Assembly (NCBI GenBank): GCA_031257715.1
Contig: JAIROE010000374.1
Coordinates: 1-5,367 of the forward strand
Direction of reading: 5' to 3'
DNA from: Treponema sp.
Lineage (GTDB): Bacteria; Spirochaetota; Spirochaetia; Treponematales; Breznakiellaceae
DNA: 5,367 nt
Every line of letters starts with the position of its first letter. Position 1 is the stretch's first letter. Below are positions 1 to 5,367 of this stretch, one piece after another. The translations under genes and the position numbers were made by a program. The notes below the pieces were generated by a model. That model saw only the letters and a list, made by a program, of their open reading frames with translations. It was not told the origin of the DNA and did not search any database.

Positions 1-59
1 GGAGCAAGCTCCTGGGTATCTTCGTTGGATAGGAAATTTATTGTACTGGCGTGGTCCAT
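1..59 (-). CDS. Possible start of a divergent ORF, or repeat-derived open frame (runs off left edge)
   Basis: On the minus strand an ATG at 59-57, inside the left inverted-repeat arm, opens a frame reading MDHASTINFLSNEDTQELA up to the window edge with no stop. The same frame is open upstream as far as a TAA at 257-255 and also contains an ATG at 236-234, so the true start, if any, is uncertain. No good Shine-Dalgarno precedes the ATG at 59; an AGGG sits almost against it. I do not recognise the peptide. It may be the beginning of a real divergent gene whose body lies left of the window, or a chance open frame through a repeat. Too little is visible to assign a function. Confidence 0.2.
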   Translation of the reverse strand, partial: MDHASTINFLSNEDTQELA

Positions 60-145
60 ACCCTGATACGAAAACCGGCTTACACCTTTTCTACGGGTTG
101 TAAATTTTCCGGAGCAAGCGCGAACCGGAGGTTCGACGGGGTATG
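1..145. repeat. Direct-repeat module GGAGCAAGC...GGGTAT, two copies
   Basis: The 9-mer GGAGCAAGC occurs at 1-9 and again at 111-119, and in both places a GGGTAT follows (14-19 and 139-144). In the first copy the two parts are joined by only TCCT, so 1-12 forms a perfect 12-base palindrome GGAGCAAGCTCC. In the second copy they are separated by a small hairpin (CGAAC 121-125 with GTTCG 131-135). The first copy begins at the window edge, so the unit may extend further left. This looks like a multi-copy intergenic element, but copy number cannot be seen from one window. Confidence 0.5.
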
Positions 146-154
146 GACCACGCC
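48..154. repeat. 107-bp structured element bounded by perfect 16-bp inverted repeats
   Basis: GGCGTGGTCCATACCC at 48-63 is the exact reverse complement of GGGTATGGACCACGCC at 139-154. The interior can fold further. The first internal stem pairs 75-78 with 109-112 and 80-86 with 96-103, with one bulge. The second is a 5-bp hairpin, 121-125 with 131-135. The whole can therefore be drawn as a long closing stem carrying two hairpins. No transposase is present and I see no convincing target-site duplication (flanks ...GTACT and TTCCA...). A small non-autonomous mobile element, a dispersed structured repeat or an RNA-level structure are all possible. The inverted repeat is directly visible; the mobile nature is inference. 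Confidence 0.65.
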
Positions 155-156
155 TT

Positions 157-336
157 CCAATCAAAAAACATGCGGCCCGAAAAAATGTCGTCTGGTTTGA
201 TTTGACCGGATATTTCACAAATGCCGGCGGTGGCATAAAAACGGAATTGTTCGATTATACAATGCTGCATTTGTCTCCGTTGGGGTATAAACTGTGGCGG
301 GAAAAATTGACGGAACTGTTATCCACATTGCCCTGA
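157..336 (+). pseudogene. 3' fragment of an SGNH/GDSL-type hydrolase gene
   Basis: The frame ending at TGA 334-336 reads like the last 60 residues of an SGNH/GDSL esterase. It has a hydrophobic strand plus aspartate (VVWFDLTGYFTN, 187-222), then a glycine-rich turn, then LHLSPLGYKLW (265-297), then a short amphipathic C-terminus. The LHLS..GY.xW segment corresponds to the block-V region that carries the catalytic histidine in this family. The rest of the enzyme (GDS serine block and the glycine and asparagine blocks) is absent. Upstream, the frame runs into the inverted-repeat element and meets TGA at 64-66. In relatives an aspartate usually sits three residues before the histidine; here that position is threonine and the nearest aspartate is five before it, which suggests decay. 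It could instead be the tail of a gene split by an insertion whose 5' half lies left of the window. Similarity is judged by eye. Confidence 0.55.
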
Positions 337-374
337 GCTTGCCCTGCCGGGTCTTTACCGGGTATGCTTGAAAC

Positions 375-962
375 ATGGAAGACGTTATCGCCCTGCTCCG
401 CGAATCGGGCGCCATGCTGGAAGGGCATTTTCTTCTTTCCTCGGGCCGCCATTCGGACAGGTATTTTCAGTGCGCCCGTCTTTTTCAGTATCCTGCCCGC
501 GCGGCGGCGGCCTTTGCCGTAACGGCCGGACGGATCAGGGCCGACATTGCCGCGAAAAGGCTTGCCGTAGACGCCGTTGCGGGTCCTGCCATGGGGGGAA
601 TCATTCCGGCCTATGAGCTGGGCCGTCAGTTGGAGCTTCCGGCGTTTTTTACCGAACGGGACGAGACGGGCGCCATGTCGCTGCGCCGGGGCTTTGATGT
701 GAGATCCGGCCTGCGCGTCCTTATCGCCGAAGACGTGGTCACAACGGGAAAGTCTTCAGGCGAATGTGCCGCGGTTCTTGAAAAGCTGGGGGCGAAGGTG
801 ACGGCCCTTGCCTGCGTTGTGGACAGGCGGACGGCGGGGGCCGGCGTCCCCTGGCCGCTTTACGCCGCGTGCAGGGTTGACGCCGCCAATTGGGAGGCCG
901 AATCCTGCGAGCTGTGCGGACGCGGCATTCCCGCGGTCAAACCCGGTTCGCGCCGCACCTGA
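375..962 (+). CDS. pyrE: Orotate phosphoribosyltransferase
   Basis: A 195-residue enzyme, normal length for bacterial OPRT, that joins orotate to PRPP to give orotidine 5'-monophosphate and pyrophosphate in cytosolic de novo pyrimidine synthesis. Visible blocks in order: LLSSGRHSDRYFQ (20-32); GPAMGGIIPAYELGRQ (70-85), the loop binding substrate phosphate; FFTERDETGAMSLRRGF (91-107), the flexible catalytic-loop region; VLIAEDVVTTGKSSGE (115-130), the PRPP-binding motif with its acidic pair; and a C-terminal CELCGRGIPAVKPGSR (178-193), typical of the subfamily whose loop carries LRRGF rather than the KxHG type of E. coli. An in-frame TGA at 369-371 makes the ATG at 375 the first possible start, and it places the conserved N-terminal helix as expected. 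No clear Shine-Dalgarno precedes it; a GGGT at 360-363 is the best available. The gene is convergent with the ABC/DUF4340 operon. Its regulation is not evident from the sequence. Confidence 0.93.
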   Translation: MEDVIALLRESGAMLEGHFLLSSGRHSDRYFQCARLFQYPARAAAAFAVTAGRIRADIAAKRLAVDAVAGPAMGGIIPAYELGRQLELPAFFTERDETGAMSLRRGFDVRSGLRVLIAEDVVTTGKSSGECAAVLEKLGAKVTALACVVDRRTAGAGVPWPLYAACRVDAANWEAESCELCGRGIPAVKPGSRRT

Positions 963-974
963 CGCGGGAACCGC

Positions 975-1022
975 GGCCGGGGCGCAGCGGTTACGCGCGC
1001 GCGGCGCTGTCTGCGGCCGGCC
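975..1022. terminator. GC-rich dyad between convergent genes, possible terminator
   Basis: GGCCGG at 975-980 can pair with CCGGCC at 1017-1022, and CAGCG at 985-989 with CGCTG at 1005-1009, around a GC-alternating loop. The dyad fills nearly all of the 60-bp gap between the pyrE stop and the stop of the convergent DUF4340 gene. Its position suits a shared terminator, but no T-run follows on either strand, so it is not a canonical intrinsic terminator. Confidence 0.3.
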
Positions 1023-2474
1023 CTACAGGTAGGGCAGTACCTTCTGTCCGGCCAGCACCTGATCCAGATCGGCAATTACTTTGTCTGTATAGGCGGAATA
1101 GGTGGAAAAGACGCTGCCGCCGTTGTAGTTGACAAGCACCCTGCGTGAACCGGTGGAATAAAAGCGTATGCGTTCGGGATCTTTTTCGCCGCGGTACCGG
1201 TACACAATTTCAAGAAAAGGCGCGGGAAGAGACGCGGGAGAAATATCCGTCCGGTCCTCGTAGGAAGCGGTAAGCAGCGTCTGGTAGTAGGAGCGGAATA
1301 CGGATGTGTCCACATCAATGCCGCCCGCTCTGACCTTCAATTCGTCCTCTTCGCCTGAAAGGGTAAATTCCACAGTCCGTTCCGGCATCCGCACTTCAAC
1401 CGCAGCAACGCTGTCAATGAAGGGAAGCGTGATGAGTTTTTCCATCAAATCAAACCATGAAACGGAAAGCCAGGGAAGAGCCGAAGCGGCGGCTTCAAAA
1501 ACAAGATTTGATCCTTCTTTCATTAAATACACGTTCCCCGCGGAATCGGGCCTGGAAGCCCGGACGGCAAAACCTCCGAGCCCTTTTTCAAGGGTCCCGC
1601 TTACCGAGACGGTGGACCATGGATCGGCAAGCCCGTAGGCCGCAAGGTCCGGATCTTTGGCAACGGCCCTTGAGGCCCGTATGCCGAAAATTCCCTGCAG
1701 GATGGGAGCGCCCTTGTCAAGGCTGAACCGGGCTTCAAGGGGAGAGGTAAGCCTGAAGGGACCCTCCATGATGCCCTCCGAAGCATCGCCCGTCCGGGAT
1801 TCCTTTAGAACCGTTATTTCTTCGCCGCGGCGCACCGCCCCTCCAAGGCGTATCGAATCACACACAAAGCTCCCCGCCCCGTCATCAACAGGCGCGGGAG
1901 TCACCGAGAGATCGGCAAAATCAAGGGCGCGTTTGAAGAAATTGCCCAGGCTCCAGGATTCCGCCAGATAGACGGCGGAATCCCCTTCTTTCGCGGTATA
2001 GACGCTGGAACCGTCGGGGGCGTCATTGCCAAGGTACAAAACCGCCCGTCCGCTTTCCGTCTCAACGCGGACTTCCGCGCGGGGCGGATCGAGACCGAAC
2101 GGGGCAAGTTCGGCGGGAGCCTCATCAACGAGGCCGCGGGAAATCAGTCCCGCAGGTATCTCCAGCATCCGCCCGAGATCCCAGTCCGACATGGCGGAAT
2201 CCTCAAAACCGGCAATAAACGGCCCGGCGCTGTCCGGCGCGGCATCGGCGGACTGTTCCGCCTCCGGCTTTCCGGGAAAGACGGTGAATTCCCCCTCGGC
2301 GTTTTTAACGGTGACGCTTTTTATTCCCTCAAGCTGCAAAATATATTCTACAGGCGGAATCTCGGCCGCGGCGGAGGCATCCGCTTCCGGCTTTAACAGG
2401 ATAAAGGCCAGGAACGCAAGAACGCCGCTTGCCGCAAGAATCAGAACAAGAAAAATAACGCGCTTCTTTGGCAA
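1023..2474 (-). CDS. DUF4340 domain-containing membrane-anchored protein (ABC-associated)
   Basis: A 483-residue protein with a basic N-terminus (MPKKR) and one hydrophobic helix at about 6-27. An Ala/Asp/Glu-rich linker lies near 69-86, and the rest is a large, presumably extracytoplasmic region. The DUF4340 signature appears twice. The first copy has ELAPFGLDPPRAEVRV (122-137) followed by VYTAKEGDSAVYLAE (158-172). The second has LAAYGLADPWSTVSV (277-291) followed by VYLMKEGSNLVFEAA (315-329). This indicates an internal duplication of about 150 residues. DUF4340 proteins are regularly encoded beside GldG-type ABC genes, as here, but their biochemical role is not established. The start is TTG (2474-2472), supported by GAGGAG at the right distance; the gap from the upstream GldG gene is only 12 nt, so the two are surely co-transcribed. 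It is the last gene of the operon. Family assignment is good; a role as partner of the ABC complex is inferred from context. Confidence 0.85.
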   Translation of the reverse strand: MPKKRVIFLVLILAASGVLAFLAFILLKPEADASAAAEIPPVEYILQLEGIKSVTVKNAEGEFTVFPGKPEAEQSADAAPDSAGPFIAGFEDSAMSDWDLGRMLEIPAGLISRGLVDEAPAELAPFGLDPPRAEVRVETESGRAVLYLGNDAPDGSSVYTAKEGDSAVYLAESWSLGNFFKRALDFADLSVTPAPVDDGAGSFVCDSIRLGGAVRRGEEITVLKESRTGDASEGIMEGPFRLTSPLEARFSLDKGAPILQGIFGIRASRAVAKDPDLAAYGLADPWSTVSVSGTLEKGLGGFAVRASRPDSAGNVYLMKEGSNLVFEAAASALPWLSVSWFDLMEKLITLPFIDSVAAVEVRMPERTVEFTLSGEEDELKVRAGGIDVDTSVFRSYYQTLLTASYEDRTDISPASLPAPFLEIVYRYRGEKDPERIRFYSTGSRRVLVNYNGGSVFSTYSAYTDKVIADLDQVLAGQKVLPYL

Positions 2475-2481
2475 TTCCCGT

Positions 2482-2487
2482 CTCCTC
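2482..2487 (-). promoter_or_regulatory. Ribosome binding site that fixes a TTG start
   Basis: On the minus strand GAGGAG lies 7 nt before the TTG at 2474-2472 and overlaps the last base of the preceding GldG stop codon (TAG at 2489-2487). It selects the TTG as the DUF4340 start and suggests that ribosomes terminating on GldG can re-initiate. Confidence 0.7.
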
Positions 2488-3941
2488 TACTTGTGCCTGC
2501 GGCGGAGCCACACGGCTATGCCGGCCCCCAGCACCCCCAGGGGGAAGATCACCACAAAGACAAGACCCATCACAAGAATTATGCCGGCGGTAGCGCCCAG
2601 TTCCATGGAACCCAGCGTCTTGTCCTGAACATAGATCCGGTCTTCTCTGCCCGCCAGCGTTCCCAGGAGTTCAAGAAAATACCCTGAATTGGCGATGTTG
2701 GGGCTTCCCAGAAAAAACTGATCCACCGCACTAAGGGAGCCTGAAACCAAAACATGGTTCCGCACAATGTCGCCCGACACGTTATTCCGCGTGGAAGAGC
2801 TTAACACAAGAACAGGTACATCCCCCACCATCGACTGCTCGTCGGGGACCCAGTCGGACGCGGCATCCGCCGGAAGTATCCCCGAAGTGGGGGAATAGCG
2901 GATAAGCGGTTTTACCGAACGGTAGCGCCGCCCCTCAAAGAGAACGCCGAGCGGATGGGATTGGGGAATCACCGCCTGCAGCCCCTGCAGCTTCATGTTT
3001 TTCGAATAGGTGTCTTCGGCATAATCGCAGAGGGCGATGAAAGGCGAATTCATGAGGATGCGGTTCGGGTCGGTCTCAAAGACCACGCCGCTCTGCGTCT
3101 CTATGCCCCATTCGGCGAGAAAGGCGTCCAGATTCGGCAGTGAAGGCCGGGCGGATGAAGCAAGATAAAAAAGAACCCGGCCGGTGCTCCCTTCAAGAAA
3201 GTTGTCAAGCTTTTGGGTTTCATCAAGCGAAAGATCCCGGGCGGGAGCCGCAAGGAGGAGCACCGAAACGCCGTCCGCGATTTCTTCGGTCATAAGGTTC
3301 TGGTTTATCACTTCCCATGCGTTAAGCTTGAGGAGCTCCACAAAGTCAGGCACTTCCTCTTCCCCATGACCGCCCAGAACCGAAACAAGGGTCACCTTTC
3401 TGCTGGTGATGGCAAGCAGGGCCGACGTCATGGCCTGTTCCGCCTTGGAGGAAGTCACATAACTCCCGCTGTAGTCGCTGCGGACATTAAACAGATCCGT
3501 CGCGGAAAGAACCCGCGATTTTCCCCTTGCGGTAATGAGAATATCATTTACCGCCAGATTCCGGTCGGGATATTGGGAATTGAAATTGGGATTCCGCAGC
3601 AGATCCAGATAGGTAAGCTTCACCCGGGAGGAAAGCTGGGAATACCTGCGTATCACCTCATTGGCTTGGACAAAATACTGCGCGGGACTGGACGAGGTAA
3701 AGCGATCCTCCGTGTTGAGCACAAAAATCTCGACATCTTCATCCAGCGAGGCAAGGAAATCCTTCGTATCCTCCGAAATCTCGAAGATCCTGTTTTCCGT
3801 TAAATCAATGCTCAGGGGATACCTGTTGAAGATCGCGGTAACCGCCGCGTTGAGAAGGGCGATGAAGATGATCACCGCCGCGGTGATGGCCGTGGAAAAG
3901 ATTCCGAAACGGAAATTTCTGCGTTTGAAAATATTCAGCAT
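2487..3941 (-). CDS. GldG family ABC-transporter auxiliary protein
   Basis: A 484-residue protein using the ATG at 3941-3939. A longer frame back to a GTG at 4004 is less likely because it overlaps the permease gene, while the ATG at 3941 has AAGGA six bases upstream and begins the expected short basic leader (MLNIFKRRNFR). One membrane helix lies at about 12-38. The conserved N-terminal segment LSIDLTENRIFEISEDT follows (43-59). The large middle domain is of the GldG/ABC_transp_aux type and contains VLGGHGEEEVPDF (188-200); near the C-terminus is the typical DQFFLGSPNIANSGYFLELL (407-426). A second helix at about 449-476 ends in WLRRRHK. The topology is a big extracytoplasmic domain anchored at both ends. 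In Bacteroidetes, GldG joins GldF and GldA in an ABC complex needed for gliding; here it is a separate protein rather than a GldFG fusion. It starts 34 nt after the permease. The substrate is unknown, and a gliding role is not implied. Confidence 0.88.
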   Translation of the reverse strand: MLNIFKRRNFRFGIFSTAITAAVIIFIALLNAAVTAIFNRYPLSIDLTENRIFEISEDTKDFLASLDEDVEIFVLNTEDRFTSSSPAQYFVQANEVIRRYSQLSSRVKLTYLDLLRNPNFNSQYPDRNLAVNDILITARGKSRVLSATDLFNVRSDYSGSYVTSSKAEQAMTSALLAITSRKVTLVSVLGGHGEEEVPDFVELLKLNAWEVINQNLMTEEIADGVSVLLLAAPARDLSLDETQKLDNFLEGSTGRVLFYLASSARPSLPNLDAFLAEWGIETQSGVVFETDPNRILMNSPFIALCDYAEDTYSKNMKLQGLQAVIPQSHPLGVLFEGRRYRSVKPLIRYSPTSGILPADAASDWVPDEQSMVGDVPVLVLSSSTRNNVSGDIVRNHVLVSGSLSAVDQFFLGSPNIANSGYFLELLGTLAGREDRIYVQDKTLGSMELGATAGIILVMGLVFVVIFPLGVLGAGIAVWLRRRHK

Positions 3942-3947
3942 AACATA

Positions 3948-3952
3948 TCCTT
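3948..3952 (-). promoter_or_regulatory. Ribosome binding site for the GldG-like gene
   Basis: AAGGA on the minus strand lies six bases before the ATG at 3941-3939. It decides in favour of this start over the upstream in-frame GTG at 4004, which lies within the permease coding region. Confidence 0.65.
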
Positions 3953-3975
3953 GTTGGCGGAAAACAAATAAAGGC

Positions 3976-4680
3976 TTAACTCCATCTTCTTTTCTCCAGC
4001 ACACGGGTTGTCAGAAACAGAAAGGCAACACAGACGCTTGCGAAATAGAAGAGGTTGGCCGGCCCCAAAAGCCCGTTGGTAATGGGGGTGTAACGCTTAA
4101 GCAGGGAAAGGGAACTCATGAACGCGGCAATCTTCTGGTTGGGAATTATCTGGGGAAGCGAATCCAGAAGGAATATGGCCAGCATTACCACGAAGCCTCC
4201 GATGGCGGCTATCGCCTGGTTTTCCGTAAGCGACGAAATGAACTGGCCTATGGAAATAAAGGCAAAACCCAAAAGGAGCAGCCCTATGTAATTCCCCCAG
4301 ATCACCGTCCAGTTCATCCTGGCAAGAAAACTCAGCGCTATGGCGTACACCAGAGTAACGCTGATGCCCGCGATGTACACCAGAGCCGCCGCGAAAAACT
4401 TGCCCGCCACTATGCCCCCAAGGCTGATGGGCGCGGTAAGGAGAATCTGATCAGTCTTGTGCCGCTTGTCCTCGGTCATCAGGCGCATGGTGAGGATGGG
4501 AGTAAGAAACATGATGATGGTCATCAGCACCTGAAACACCGGCGTCAGCACCGACGAATTGGCAAGCAGCACCCCGAAAAGAAGAAAGTACCCCGAAAGG
4601 AGATACACGACCCCCAGGTACACATACCCAATGGGAGAATTGAAATACGCGGAAAGTTCCCGCCTGATTATCGCCTTCAT
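3976..4680 (-). CDS. ABC-2 type transporter permease, GldF-like
   Basis: A 234-residue integral membrane protein with about six hydrophobic helices (near 17-40, 47-67, 92-118, 126-148, 155-174 and 208-228), the usual size for this family. After helix 2 comes the cytoplasmic loop RLMTEDKRHKTDQILLTAPI (66-85), matching the R-L-x-x-E-(D/K)-K-R...T...LLTAP pattern of ABC-2/GldF permeases that contacts the ATPase. After helix 4, GQFISSLTENQAIAA (145-159) is a second family hallmark. It should form the membrane channel of an exporter-like ABC complex powered by the ATPase upstream and aided by GldG downstream. Its ATG overlaps the ATPase stop codon (ATGA), implying translational coupling, and AAGGAGG precedes it at six bases. 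The start is unambiguous. What it transports cannot be told from the sequence. Confidence 0.9.
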   Translation of the reverse strand: MKAIIRRELSAYFNSPIGYVYLGVVYLLSGYFLLFGVLLANSSVLTPVFQVLMTIIMFLTPILTMRLMTEDKRHKTDQILLTAPISLGGIVAGKFFAAALVYIAGISVTLVYAIALSFLARMNWTVIWGNYIGLLLLGFAFISIGQFISSLTENQAIAAIGGFVVMLAIFLLDSLPQIIPNQKIAAFMSSLSLLKRYTPITNGLLGPANLFYFASVCVAFLFLTTRVLEKRRWS

Positions 4681-5367
4681 GCGCCGCCTCCTTCGCCGTC
4701 CGCGGAACCCTCGCCGTCCGGTTCGGCCGCTTCGCCTTCGGTTCCTGCCGTTTCGCCTGATGTTGCCGCTTCGGCGGGGCCGGCCGCCTCACCTTCGGGG
4801 CCGGCTGTTTCACCTGATTCGCCCGGTTCGGCCCCGGTGTCGGCCGTCCCGGCGAGCACGGAAACGGCGGAGCTGTCACCGGCGGTAAGCCGCAGGAACA
4901 CGTTCTCCAGGGACACGCCGCTTTGGCGCAGGGAGAGTATGGGCCAGTTGTTTTCCGCAAGCACGCGGAAAAGATCCCGCCTTATGTCGCGGCCCTCTTC
5001 GCTCTCAAGGACAAATTCGGCCGCTTCGCCGCTCCCGGACAATTCCGCGGACTTCATTCCGGGAACCTGCCTGAGCTTTTGCAGCACTGCTTCCCCCGGC
5101 CCGTCGACGGCAAGGAGAAGCCGTTCGTCAAGGGTCTTCCGGGAAAGATTTTCCGGCGTATCGTCGGCAATGATGACCCCGTCGTTGATGATGATGATCC
5201 TGCCGCACACCGCCTGTATTTCCTGCAATATGTGGGAAGAGAAAATCACCGCGCAGCGCTTCCCCAGATCCTTGATAAGATTGCGCACATCAAGAATCTG
5301 CCGGGGGTCCAGCCCCACCGTCGGCTCATCCAGAATAAGCAGGCGCGGATTTCCCAGCATGGCCTGG
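4677..5367 (-). CDS. ABC transporter ATP-binding protein, 5' end missing, with long acidic C-terminal tail
   Basis: The last 229 residues of an ABC ATPase; the Walker A, Q-loop and LSGGQ signature lie beyond the right edge. Visible from the edge inward are the post-signature helix (QAMLGNP), Walker B with catalytic glutamate (RLLILDEP), the D-loop (VGLDP), the H-loop histidine (VIFSSHILQEIQAVCGRI), and the strand IIINDGVIIADDTPENL. The regulatory C-terminal domain ends in the usual SGVSLENVFLRLT. This resembles GldA and related ABC-2 ATPases. It should bind the cytoplasmic face of the permease encoded next, whose start overlaps its stop by 4 nt. The family normally ends near SLEdVFlrLT, but here about 65 residues follow (DNA about 4680-4874), made of Gly, Ala, Glu, Thr, Ser and Pro with no Lys, Arg, His or aromatic residue and about 15 acidic ones. 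Part of the tail is a tandem repeat. The ATG at 5360 is internal, not the true start, since conserved family sequence continues upstream of it. Confidence 0.94.
   Translation of the reverse strand, partial: QAMLGNPRLLILDEPTVGLDPRQILDVRNLIKDLGKRCAVIFSSHILQEIQAVCGRIIIINDGVIIADDTPENLSRKTLDERLLLAVDGPGEAVLQKLRQVPGMKSAELSGSGEAAEFVLESEEGRDIRRDLFRVLAENNWPILSLRQSGVSLENVFLRLTAGDSSAVSVLAGTADTGAEPGESGETAGPEGEAAGPAEAATSGETAGTEGEAAEPDGEGSADGEGGGA
4687..4693 (-). promoter_or_regulatory. Strong ribosome binding site for the permease inside the ATPase 3' end
   Basis: A full AAGGAGG on the minus strand sits six bases before the permease ATG (4680-4678), within the last codons of the ATPase gene. It gives the permease its own efficient initiation in addition to coupling through the ATGA overlap. 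Confidence 0.75.
4704..4817 (-). repeat. Two imperfect 57-bp tandem repeats coding the ATPase tail
   Basis: Units 4761-4817 and 4704-4760 encode SGETAGPEGEAAGPAEAAT and SGETAGTEGEAAEPDGEGS, a 19-residue period. On the plus strand the right-hand 38 bases of the two units match at about 30 positions by hand alignment, while the remainder has diverged. This points to in-frame duplication of a low-complexity segment. Confidence 0.6.

Noticed and set aside
24..30. GTTGGAT, fitting the GTTRRRY half of an integron attC site beside a long inverted repeat
   Set aside because: No RYYYAAC partner occurs anywhere in 1-374 and no integrase is visible, so the attC architecture is not met.
202..291. Promoter-like hexamers TTGACC (202-207), TTATAC (255-260) and TATAAA (286-291)
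   Set aside because: None pair at 16-18 bp spacing, and all lie inside sequence that reads as the hydrolase coding remnant.
319..327. Perfect DnaA-box 9-mer TTATCCACA upstream of pyrE
   Set aside because: A single isolated copy inside the hydrolase remnant, with no second box, AT-rich unwinding region or dnaA/dnaN neighbours; a chance match in a few kilobases is quite possible.
347..363. CCGGGT direct repeat and bulged hairpin just before pyrE
   Set aside because: The stem is only about five pairs with a bulge and no T-run or conserved attenuator features; not supportable as a pyrimidine attenuator.
2026..2628. 200-codon plus-strand open frame opposite the DUF4340 and GldG genes
   Set aside because: It is antisense to two clearly conserved genes, has no recognisable domains, is rich in Arg/Ser/Pro as shadow frames of GC-rich genes are, and crosses the junction of two operon genes.
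3213..3803. 196-codon plus-strand open frame opposite the GldG-like gene
   Set aside because: It lies entirely within the conserved GldG coding region on the other strand and shows no family motif; a GC-driven shadow frame.
3942..4004. Extended N-terminus of the GldG-like protein starting at GTG 4004
   Set aside because: It would overlap the permease gene, lacks its own ribosome binding site, and adds residues not typical of the family, whereas ATG 3941 has a well-placed AAGGA.

Overview
The window looks like a chromosomal segment from a fairly GC-rich spirochaete, most likely a treponeme relative. This is judged from the style of the PyrE protein and from the ABC/GldG/DUF4340 gene set, not from any marker gene, so the taxonomic call is an inference. 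Four genes are clear, one gene is a fragment, and about 370 bases at the left are mostly repeat and gene debris.

Left region (1-374): a structured repeat with a perfect 16-bp inverted repeat (arms 48-63 and 139-154), with related direct-repeat modules beginning at 1 and 111. Each arm carries the same ATG-GAC-CAC-GCC (Met-Asp-His-Ala) start-like sequence pointing outward. On the minus strand, one of these starts a frame that runs off the left edge. Directly right of the element, 157-336 reads on the plus strand as the C-terminal end of an SGNH/GDSL-type hydrolase without its N-terminal part. I see no convincing promoter here.

Middle (375-1022): a complete plus-strand pyrE (orotate phosphoribosyltransferase, pyrimidine synthesis), followed by a short GC-rich dyad that separates it from the convergent operon.

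Right region (1023-5367, minus strand): a four-gene operon read from right to left. The order is an ABC-transporter ATPase (5' end cut by the window edge), a GldF-like six-helix permease, a GldG-like membrane-anchored auxiliary protein, and a DUF4340 protein. Spacing is tight: a 4-nt ATGA overlap, then gaps of 34 and 12 nt, each downstream gene with a good ribosome binding site. The ATPase and permease should form a membrane ABC complex. GldG and DUF4340 are mostly extracytoplasmic proteins held by terminal helices and are expected to work with it. The substrate is unknown; in Bacteroidetes the GldA/GldF/GldG proteins are linked to gliding motility, but this set occurs widely in bacteria that do not glide.

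Nothing here is clearly a new biological system. The items most worth a second look are the left-hand structured repeat with divergent start codons, the decayed hydrolase beside it, and an unusual 65-residue acidic repeat tail on the ABC ATPase.
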